A stretch of DNA of 5,380 nucleotides. Origin: Campylobacter sp. (GTDB lineage: Bacteria; Campylobacterota; Campylobacteria; Campylobacterales; Campylobacteraceae). The position numbers and the translations under genes were made by a program. Position 1 is the stretch's first letter. Each line of letters opens with the position of its first letter. The stretch spans positions 1-5,380 of the forward strand of contig JAILCJ010000105.1 in NCBI GenBank assembly GCA_024680445.1. The letters run 5' to 3'. This document shows, one piece after another, positions 1 through 4,941 of the stretch. Under the pieces are notes generated by a model. The model saw only the letters and a program-made list of their open reading frames with translations, searched no databases and was not told the DNA's origin.

Positions 1-3
1 TAA

Positions 4-192
4 ATCCTACCTAATCATCAAATTTTTGATAAATATCTTGCCAAATCATCAAATTTGATAGAAATTCAAATCAAATTTGACGATAAAAAGTCAAATTTAG
101 TTATAGAAGGATTTTAAAAAATTAAGCTTAATGGTCAAAAATTGCTATTAAAAAATGGAGAATTAAATTTAAATCAACAAAAATTTATCTAA
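4..192 (+). pseudogene. Possible decayed 3' end of an unidentified gene (stops in frame)
   Basis: Read in the frame of position 1, this stretch gives two short open segments, 4-117 and 118-192, separated by a TAA at 115-117. They are bounded by TAA at 1-3 and TAA at 190-192. The conceptual peptide of the second segment (KIKLNGQKLLLKNGELNL near its start) and the end of the first (NLVIEGF) look like ordinary beta-rich protein rather than random AT-rich text, and reading through the TAA keeps that character. There is no start codon with a ribosome site, and the palindromic repeats themselves create open frames, so this may be chance. I do not recognise a family. Other plus-strand frames entering from the left edge close at 12-14 and 56-58, so an upstream gene could instead simply end there. 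Confidence 0.22.
5..60. repeat. Imperfect tandem duplication of about 25-31 bp carrying the palindrome
   Basis: Positions 5-31 and 36-60 align almost completely (about 22 of 25 bases) if one TT insertion in the first copy is allowed. Each copy starts with a TCYTRCC-type heptamer, continues with WAATCATCAAATTT and ends in GATA. The second copy contains the exact palindrome ATCAAATTTGAT at 48-59; the first has it widened to ATCAAATTTTTGAT at 17-30. This is direct sequence observation. The function is unknown; replication slippage or copying of a small palindromic element could explain it. Confidence 0.6.
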
Positions 193-246
193 ATATCAAA
201 TTTGATAAAAACCAAACTTTGTGCCAAGTTAAAATTTATCAAATTT
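17..246. repeat. Left cluster of TATCAAATTTGATA-type palindromes
   Basis: The exact 10-bp palindrome TCAAATTTGA occurs at 49-58, 71-80 and 196-205. The full 14-bp form TATCAAATTTGATA is at 194-207. Degenerate relatives are at 17-30 (two extra T), 91-100 (TCAAATTTAG) and 237-246 (TATCAAATTT followed by CA). All lie in the noncoding stretch downstream of htrA. The same word recurs in the noncoding stretch downstream of kefB, and I found no exact copy in the coding sequence. Its role is unknown; possibilities are discussed under findings. Confidence 0.75.
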
Positions 247-264
247 CAAAGCCCTTGGCACAAA
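218..264 (-). terminator. Stem-loop, probable htrA transcription terminator
   Basis: TTTGTGCCAAG at 218-228 is a perfect 11-bp inverted repeat of CTTGGCACAAA at 254-264. The stem has a 25-nt AT-rich loop that contains a partial copy of the local palindrome. On the minus strand the stem begins 14 nt after the htrA stop codon and is followed by GTTTGGTTTTTATC, an interrupted T-tract, as expected for an intrinsic terminator. On the plus strand the stem is followed by A6 and then T-rich sequence, so it could work in both directions. The loop is longer than usual, so termination strength is uncertain. Confidence 0.65.
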
Positions 265-278
265 AAATATTTTGATTT

Positions 279-1688
279 TTATTTTACAACCAAACCTTGA
301 ACAATGCCACGGCGGTTAACCCAAACAAGTTTTTTGCCCTTGTTAGCATTGATGGCTTTTACAAAACCATTAACATCATTTATGATTTGATCTGCGACTT
401 GAACTATGATATCGCCGCGTTCAAAACCGTATTCATAGGCTTTTGAATCGACTTTGACTTCACTAACCCAAACGCCACTAACTTGGCGAGGGATTTTGTA
501 TTTTATTTTGATATCATCGCTCAAATTTACTACACTAAGTCCATCTATGCTATTTTCGAGTTTGCCATTTGCCACTTTGGCACCGCCCATAGCAGAAAGT
601 TTGACCTTGACATTGTGTATCTTGCTGTCCCTTTCGTAAGTTATCATAACTTCGTCATTTGGCGAAAGTGAGCCGATTAGATTTTTAAGATCACTTGCGT
701 CTTTAACCTTATTGTCGTTGATCTTAATGATGAGATCGCCTCGTTTCAAACCAGCTTTATCGGCGGCCAGATCCTTTTCGACGCTACTTATCAAGACGCC
801 CTCTTGATTTTGATAAAGCTCTTTTTGCTCCTCGGTTATATTTGCTATCATTACGCCAAGATAGCCTCTTTCGATTTTACCGTCACTTACGAGCTTTTTA
901 GCAACATCTTTTACCATATTTGACGGAATAGCAAAACCTATACCGCTACTATCGCCACCCCTTGATAAAATCGCCGTATTTATGCCTATAAGTGCACCAC
1001 GACTATCAACCAAGGCACCACCAGAGTTGCCCGGATTTATAGAAGCGTCAGTTTGTATGAAATTTTCGTATTGATTTAGTCCGATATTGTTTTTATTTAA
1101 GCCAGAAATTATACCCCTTGTCGTGCTAGAACCGACACCAAAAGGGTTGCCTATGGCAAAAACAACATCGCCTTCAAGCAATTTTGATGAATCGGCGATT
1201 TTTATAGGCGTTAGGTTGTTAGCTTCGATTTTAATAACGGCAAGGTCGGTTTTAGAATCTAAGCCTATGATTTTTGCCTTGTATTCTTTGCTTGAATTTG
1301 CAAGAACAACGGTTATAACATCGCTATCTTCTACGACATGGTTATTTGTTATGATATAGCCATCTTTTGAGATGATAACGCCAGAACCAAGTGATGTGCT
1401 TTTTTGCCTTTCTTGTGGGATTGCAAAATTAAAACCAAAAAACTCTCTAAAAAATGGATCATTAAAAATCTCATCACCGTATCTTCTAACATTTTTGTTA
1501 GTTTTGCTTGTAGAAATATTTACAACTGATTTTTTAGCATTTGCTATAGAATCATGATATGAAAGAACAACATCTTCACCGCTTTGATTTGGTGAAACTC
1601 TTTTTATGTTCGAAGTTGCTTCTTCGTAATTAATGTTTGCTGCGATAAGCAAAGAACTTGCTAAAACTGAAATACATAATTTCTTCAT
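279..1688 (-). CDS. htrA: HtrA (DegP/DegQ family) periplasmic serine protease and chaperone
   Basis: This 469-residue protein has the full HtrA layout. Residues 1 to about 20 form a Sec signal peptide (MKK, then a hydrophobic stretch to LLIAA), so it acts in the periplasm and, in Campylobacter, can be secreted. Residues about 45-265 form the trypsin-like protease domain, with catalytic His117 (TNNHVVE), Asp148 (KTDLAV) and Ser222 (GNSGGAL) all intact. The F/R-rich segment around 66-98 matches the LA loop. PDZ1 is at about 275-365 (GYLGV start) and PDZ2 at about 380-469. Length and two PDZ domains match DegP/DegQ. In the family it degrades or refolds misfolded envelope proteins, and in Campylobacter and Helicobacter it also cleaves host E-cadherin. 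The start ATG at 1688 is supported by AAAGGA ending 7 nt upstream and by the signal peptide. Cys5 is early in the signal sequence and is not part of a lipobox. The gene is transcribed divergently from cbpA. Confidence 0.97.
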   Translation of the reverse strand: MKKLCISVLASSLLIAANINYEEATSNIKRVSPNQSGEDVVLSYHDSIANAKKSVVNISTSKTNKNVRRYGDEIFNDPFFREFFGFNFAIPQERQKSTSLGSGVIISKDGYIITNNHVVEDSDVITVVLANSSKEYKAKIIGLDSKTDLAVIKIEANNLTPIKIADSSKLLEGDVVFAIGNPFGVGSSTTRGIISGLNKNNIGLNQYENFIQTDASINPGNSGGALVDSRGALIGINTAILSRGGDSSGIGFAIPSNMVKDVAKKLVSDGKIERGYLGVMIANITEEQKELYQNQEGVLISSVEKDLAADKAGLKRGDLIIKINDNKVKDASDLKNLIGSLSPNDEVMITYERDSKIHNVKVKLSAMGGAKVANGKLENSIDGLSVVNLSDDIKIKYKIPRQVSGVWVSEVKVDSKAYEYGFERGDIIVQVADQIINDVNGFVKAINANKGKKLVWVNRRGIVQGLVVK

Positions 1689-1721
1689 AACTCTGTCCTT
1701 TTAAACAAAAATTTTTCGTGC

Positions 1722-1727
1722 ATTATA
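1722..1727 (-). promoter_or_regulatory. Probable sigma70 -10 box of htrA
   Basis: On the minus strand a perfect TATAAT lies 34 nt upstream of the htrA ATG, in the context GTCT-TATAAT-GCACG. No good -35 hexamer is seen at normal spacing. The upstream DNA is instead T-rich with A/T tracts, as is usual for Campylobacter sigma70 promoters, where the -35 is poorly conserved. The predicted leader is short, about 25-28 nt, and includes the AAAGGA ribosome site. Confidence 0.65.
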
Positions 1728-1784
1728 AGACTTACATTAAAATAAAGTTTTAATATCAAAATTTTAAAAAGTAAATGACATAAA

Positions 1785-1805
1785 CTTGATTGACTCAGAC
1801 TTAAG
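1785..1805 (+). promoter_or_regulatory. HspR operator (HAIR-like inverted repeat)
   Basis: CTTGATT at 1785-1791, a 7-nt spacer and ACTTAAG at 1799-1805 match the known HspR-associated inverted repeat CTTGAGT-N7-ACTCAAG with one mismatch in each arm. The dyad extends outward with AAA on the left and TTT on the right. It covers the -35 element of the cbpA promoter, and the gene two places downstream encodes HspR itself. Autorepression of the cbpA-hspR operon is therefore the natural reading. The motif match is seen directly; binding is inferred from the family. Confidence 0.82.
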
Positions 1806-1819
1806 TTTTGTGATACAAT
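1790..1819 (+). promoter_or_regulatory. sigma70 promoter of the cbpA-hspR-kefB operon
   Basis: TTGACT at 1790-1795 and TACAAT at 1814-1819 are 18 nt apart. The -10 is preceded by TGA, giving an extended TGN-TACAAT box. The predicted start of transcription is near 1826, which leaves a leader of about 20 nt with AAGGA at 1831-1835, 9 nt before the cbpA ATG. The -35 hexamer lies inside the HspR operator, so a bound repressor would block polymerase. Confidence 0.78.
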
Positions 1820-1844
1820 AGCTATAAAAAAAGGATATGAAAAA

Positions 1845-2702
1845 ATGAGCGAAAGTTTATACGAAACACTTGGTGTTTCAAAGTCGGCTTCATCGGACGA
1901 GATAAAAAAAGCTTACCGAAGGTTAGCAAGAAAATATCATCCTGATATCAACAAAGATCCCGGTGCAGAAGATAAATTTAAAGAAATTAATGCCGCTTAT
2001 GAAATTTTAAATGACGAGAAAAAACGCGCCCAGTACGATAGATACGGCGATTCAATGTTTGGCGGACAAAATTTCCATGATTTTGCAAGTTCGGCTAACA
2101 TGGGTGACCTTGATGAGATGATACGCAACATTTTTGGTGGCGGTTTTAGCAGGGGTGGATTTTCAAGCGGAGGTTTTAGTAGCTTCGGCGGAGGATTTAC
2201 TGGCGATCTAGACACAAACGCTAACGTTAGTATACCTTTTGATGTCGCTGTTTTAGGTGGCGAACACAGAGTAAATGTAAATGGAGAAAGCATAAAAATA
2301 AAAATCCCAGCAGGGATAAAAAACGGCGAAAAACTAAGGATAAAAGGCAGAGGTAAATCGATCATGGGACAAAGTGGTGACCTTATGCTAATTGTTAGTA
2401 TTTCATCAAGTGATGAATACGAAAGAGAGGGCAACGACCTTTACAAAGACGCCTTTATACCGCTTAAAACCATGCTTTTTGGTGGTAAATACGAAGTAAA
2501 AACCTACAAAAAAGATGTTAGTATAAAAATCGCACCAAATTCAAAATCCGGCACCAAAATTCGCCTAAAAGGCTATGGCGTCCAAGATAGAAAAAGTGGA
2601 ATTTATGGAGATTTATACTTAAAAACACGAGTTTTATTACCAAATGTCGATGAACTAAGTCCTAAACTTGTCGATATGTTAAAAGAAGAATTAACGGAGT
2701 AG
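1845..2702 (+). CDS. cbpA: CbpA, J-domain co-chaperone of DnaK (DnaJ-like, no zinc finger)
   Basis: The 285-residue protein starts with a J domain at about residues 4-68. Its HPD motif at 32-34 ([11 protein letters not shown]) stimulates the ATPase of DnaK/Hsp70. A Gly/Phe-rich linker follows at about 72-120, with several GGF/FSS repeats. Two beta-rich client-binding domains come next, at about 126-195 and 196-265, and then a short dimerisation tail. The CXXCXGXG zinc-binding repeats of true DnaJ are absent, which marks it as a type II, CbpA-like J protein; the length fits that family. It acts in the cytoplasm on unfolded proteins. The gene is first in the operon with hspR only 3 nt downstream. 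In several bacteria HspR needs DnaK or a J-protein partner for control, so the pairing is functionally sensible. The start is supported by AAGGA 9 nt upstream and a J domain starting right at the N terminus. Confidence 0.95.
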   Translation: MSESLYETLGVSKSASSDEIKKAYRRLARKYHPDINKDPGAEDKFKEINAAYEILNDEKKRAQYDRYGDSMFGGQNFHDFASSANMGDLDEMIRNIFGGGFSRGGFSSGGFSSFGGGFTGDLDTNANVSIPFDVAVLGGEHRVNVNGESIKIKIPAGIKNGEKLRIKGRGKSIMGQSGDLMLIVSISSSDEYEREGNDLYKDAFIPLKTMLFGGKYEVKTYKKDVSIKIAPNSKSGTKIRLKGYGVQDRKSGIYGDLYLKTRVLLPNVDELSPKLVDMLKEELTE

Positions 2703-2705
2703 AAA

Positions 2706-3086
2706 ATGCAAAATTACGACGAACCACTATACCTAATAAGCGTAGTTGCCAAAGTGCTTAGTGTTCATCCACAAACTCTCCGCCAATACGAGCGTGAAGG
2801 TCTTGTCGAACCATCTCGAACAGACGGACGCATGCGTCTTTACTCGCAAAAAGATGTCGATCGTGTAAAGATGATACTTAGACTAACGAGAGATTTGGGT
2901 GTAAATTTGGCTGGTGTTGATGTTATACTTCAACTAAAAGAACGAGCAGATGAGCTCGAAAATCAAGTCAAACAGCTGCAAGAAAAACTTGAAGAATATA
3001 GCCAAAACGGCACGATTCCAAGCAAAAAGTCGCTTGTAAAGCGAAAAAGCAATTTTGACTTAATATTTTACGACGAGAGCAAATAA
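2706..3086 (+). CDS. hspR: HspR, MerR-family heat-shock transcriptional repressor
   Basis: The 126-residue protein has an N-terminal MerR-type winged helix-turn-helix at about residues 8-75. The family-typical path is VVAKVLSVHPQTLRQYEREG, then the wing around EPSRTDGRMRLYSQKDVDRV. A leucine/glutamate/lysine coiled coil at about 76-98 is suited to dimerisation. It ends in a short basic tail without the cysteines or ligand-binding domain of metal- or drug-sensing MerR proteins, as expected for HspR. In Campylobacter and Helicobacter, HspR represses chaperone operons by binding HAIR sites, and such a site lies in front of this operon at 1785-1805. The ATG at 2706 follows the cbpA stop by 3 nt and uses GGAG at 2696-2699, which lies inside the end of cbpA. 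Translation is thus likely coupled to cbpA. Confidence 0.95.
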   Translation: MQNYDEPLYLISVVAKVLSVHPQTLRQYEREGLVEPSRTDGRMRLYSQKDVDRVKMILRLTRDLGVNLAGVDVILQLKERADELENQVKQLQEKLEEYSQNGTIPSKKSLVKRKSNFDLIFYDESK

Positions 3087-4708
3087 TGGAAACTTTTTTA
3101 CTTGCATTTTTGATAACGATTTCATTAAGCATTGTTTTAAATGTTATTTTCAAAAAATTTGAAATTCCAACCATTATCGGTTATATCGTAACTGGCGTTG
3201 CAATTTCAGAGATTTTTGGCTTTCAAAGCAATAGCGAAATAGACGAAATCGCCGAATTTGGTATAGTATTTTTGATGTTTACGATAGGGCTTGAATTTAG
3301 CTTTGCTCACCTTATGAGCATGAAAAAAGAAGTTTTCGTAAATGGCGGACTTCAAGTCATCATTTCTGGTTTCGTTTTAGCCTTTGTTTGTATATATATG
3401 CTTGGTTTAAACGACAAAACTGCCCTAATCGTCGGCTTAGCACTCTCACTTAGCTCAACTGCCATCGTGTTAAAAACACTAAATGACAACGGTGAGATAA
3501 CGCAAATTTACGGACGTAAATCACTGGGAATTTTGCTATTTCAAGACATAGCCGTTATCCCTATACTACTTATGCTCGATATTTTTAACTCCGAGGGTGC
3601 ATCGGTATCTACAATGATATTAAAAACACTAGGTAGTGCGGTTTTACTCATAGTTGTGTTATTTTTGCTTGGTAAATATGTTATCAACTACTTGTTTTAT
3701 CGTGTCATACAAACAAATTCTGATGAAATTTTCATAGCTACGATTTTATTTTTAGTCATCGGTGCTAGCACCTTGGCTTATATCTTTGGCTTTTCATTTT
3801 CGCTTGGCGCCTTTATCGCTGGTATGCTAATGGCAGAAACTGAATACAAGCACCAGATAGAGGCGAATCTGATACCATTTAGAGACTTGCTTTTGGGCTT
3901 ATTTTTCATAACGGTTGGCTTACAAATAAATTTGAGCGTTATCTTTGAAAACGCCCTTATCATTTTGGCACTTTTGCTTACTGTTATGGTCTTAAAAGCC
4001 GGGATCATCTTTGCCCTGCTCGCATCATATCTTAGCAAAAGAGTATCGGTAAAAACGGCTCTTAGCCTATGTCAAATAGGCGAATTTGCTCTTGCGATTT
4101 TTGCACTTATTCCAAACAATATGTTTAACTCACAAAGCGAACAAATTTTAATAGCCGTAGCCGTTATCTCGATGTTTGCAACGCCTTTCATACTCAAAAA
4201 GCTAAATTTCATAGCGGATTTGATAGAAAAAGAAACCGAAACCGTGGGACTTTCAAACGAGATAAAACCACAAAAAATTTCAAGTCACATTGTTATTTTT
4301 GGTTACGGCAAACTCGGTCAAGAAGTCGTTATGCGACTAAAAAGCAAAAATATTTCTTATCTAGTGCTTGAAAGTGACCTAAGCCTTGTCGAACTTGGCG
4401 TAAGCCGTGGCGAAAATGTATTTTTGGGTAACGCCATGCATAAAGAAACTTATGTAAACGCTTGCATAGACGATGCCTCGGCTGTTATCATCACGGTTGC
4501 AAATGAGAAAAAACTCGAACTCATCACACAAAATTTAGCCAAATACAACCCAGATATAGACACCGTAATCAAGCTAAACGACTTAGATGAAAAAGACTTA
4601 TTTAAAGATCTTAACTCGAATTTCCACCTCATCCGCGAAGACAGAGCCATGGCTCAAATCATGGTTCACGAAGCCTTACAATGCAAAATCAAAAAGGCTT
4701 TATCGTAA
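3086..4708 (+). CDS. kefB: KefB-type cation/proton antiporter with TrkA-N (RCK) domain
   Basis: The 540-residue inner-membrane protein belongs to the CPA2 monovalent cation:proton antiporter family. About twelve hydrophobic segments fill residues 1-375. The conserved FQD at 152-154 (LLFQDIAVIP) carries the ion-binding Asp154. The segment around 240-280 (GAFIAGMLMAETEY, then LLGLFFITVGL) is typical of the family. A cytoplasmic Rossmann domain follows from about residue 400, with the nucleotide motif GYGKLG at 406-411 and an acidic residue at the end of the second strand (Glu429). This RCK/TrkA-N domain normally gates transport by binding NAD(H) or another ligand. Family proteins export K+ in exchange for H+, often against electrophiles. 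Whether this one responds to glutathione adducts cannot be told from the sequence. The start codon shares its A with the hspR stop (TAATG at 3084-3088), and the Shine-Dalgarno sequence is weak (GAGAG), so translational coupling is likely. It may be of the KefC/YbaL subtype despite the usual Campylobacter name kefB. Confidence 0.92.
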   Translation: METFLLAFLITISLSIVLNVIFKKFEIPTIIGYIVTGVAISEIFGFQSNSEIDEIAEFGIVFLMFTIGLEFSFAHLMSMKKEVFVNGGLQVIISGFVLAFVCIYMLGLNDKTALIVGLALSLSSTAIVLKTLNDNGEITQIYGRKSLGILLFQDIAVIPILLMLDIFNSEGASVSTMILKTLGSAVLLIVVLFLLGKYVINYLFYRVIQTNSDEIFIATILFLVIGASTLAYIFGFSFSLGAFIAGMLMAETEYKHQIEANLIPFRDLLLGLFFITVGLQINLSVIFENALIILALLLTVMVLKAGIIFALLASYLSKRVSVKTALSLCQIGEFALAIFALIPNNMFNSQSEQILIAVAVISMFATPFILKKLNFIADLIEKETETVGLSNEIKPQKISSHIVIFGYGKLGQEVVMRLKSKNISYLVLESDLSLVELGVSRGENVFLGNAMHKETYVNACIDDASAVIITVANEKKLELITQNLAKYNPDIDTVIKLNDLDEKDLFKDLNSNFHLIREDRAMAQIMVHEALQCKIKKALS

Positions 4709-4726
4709 AATAGCTTAAAAACTTTG

Positions 4727-4764
4727 TATAAGGTAAAATATCAAATTTGATCTTTTGCCTTATA
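4727..4764. terminator. 38-bp near-perfect hairpin in the 3' region of kefB
   Basis: The arms 4727-4745 and 4746-4764 are complementary at 17 of 19 positions, with no spacer beyond the turn. TATAAGG pairs with CCTTATA at the base, AAAA with TTTT in the middle, and the apex is the local palindrome TCAAATTTGA. In plus-strand RNA one of the two mismatches becomes a U-G wobble (4734 with 4757) and the other is U-C (4739 with 4752), so the kefB-side RNA folds better. It starts 18 nt after the kefB stop. It lacks a downstream T-run on the plus strand; on the minus strand GTTTTT follows after 4 nt. It may end kefB, the Lol gene, or both, or act as a 3'-end RNA stabiliser. Confidence 0.6.
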
Positions 4765-4927
4765 CCCCTAAAAACAAAATTTATAATATCAAATTTGATA
4801 AATAAGCTTTTAAAATCACCGAATTTAAGCAAAATTCATTTATCAAATTTGATAAAACAAATTCAAAAAAACAAATTTGATAAAGCAAATTTAAAAAAAC
4901 ATATTTTTGCAAAAATCAAATTTGATA
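4739..4927. repeat. Right cluster of TATCAAATTTGATA-type palindromes
   Basis: Exact TCAAATTTGA cores are at 4741-4750, 4789-4798, 4843-4852 and 4916-4925. The 14-bp form TATCAAATTTGATA is complete at 4787-4800 and 4841-4854, and the latter extends to the 18-bp palindrome TTTATCAAATTTGATAAA at 4839-4856. ATCAAATTTGAT is present at 4740-4751 and 4915-4926. A half-degenerate copy (ACAAATTTGATA) is at 4871-4882. Spacing is irregular, about 48, 54 and 73 bp between exact cores, so this is not a CRISPR-like array. Confidence 0.75.
4844..4899. repeat. 28-bp direct tandem duplication (26 of 28 identical)
   Basis: Positions 4844-4871 and 4872-4899 are two head-to-tail copies that differ at only two positions: A/G at the 14th base and C/T at the 21st. 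Each begins with CAAATTTGATAAA, the right part of the local palindrome, and ends in a run of seven A. Similarity to a third copy fades after CATATTT at 4900-4906. The duplication explains why one palindrome in this gap is only half preserved: its left half was replaced by the A-run of the previous unit. Confidence 0.8.
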
Positions 4928-4941
4928 CAAATTTTTATAAA

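Larger units (their letters stand above)
4709..4941. other. Convergent intergenic gap, repeat-filled, no gene seen
   Basis: This 233-bp gap lies between the 3' ends of kefB (plus) and the Lol permease (minus). It is extremely AT-rich. It holds the 38-bp hairpin at 4727-4764, four exact TCAAATTTGA palindromes and a 28-bp tandem duplication at 4844-4899. Frames through the region stay open mainly because the repeats lack stops in one phase. I see no start codon with a ribosome site and no family signature. Confidence 0.7.

Noticed and set aside
194..207. Operator for a dyad-binding regulator such as a Fur- or Crp-like protein
   Set aside because: The dyad does look like a protein site, but its copies lie after stop codons on both flanks and none is near the identified promoters. 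I do not recognise it as a known Campylobacter operator.
1087..1359. A 90-codon open frame on the plus strand inside htrA
   Set aside because: It is antisense to the protease domain with the intact catalytic triad and has no ribosome site or family signature.
1753..1770. Another copy of the palindrome in the promoter gap (ATCAAAATTTT)
   Set aside because: It has an extra A/T pair at the centre and lacks the GAT end. In this AT-rich promoter DNA it is as likely chance, so it was not counted.
1997..2434. A 145-codon open frame antisense to cbpA
   Set aside because: Its Pro/Leu/Ser-rich text is the mirror of the Gly/Phe-rich linker and beta domains of CbpA. The plus-strand gene is complete and well supported.
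1845..2702. True DnaJ
   Set aside because: The cysteine-rich zinc-finger region is absent and the Gly/Phe linker leads straight to the C-terminal domains, so CbpA fits better.
3778..4038. An 86-codon open frame antisense to kefB
   Set aside because: It is a shadow of the membrane-domain codons of the antiporter and has no independent evidence.
4739..4927. CRISPR-like array
   Set aside because: The repeated word is only 10-14 bp, is a perfect palindrome, and has irregular spacing with AT-rich, partly duplicated spacers. No cas gene is present.
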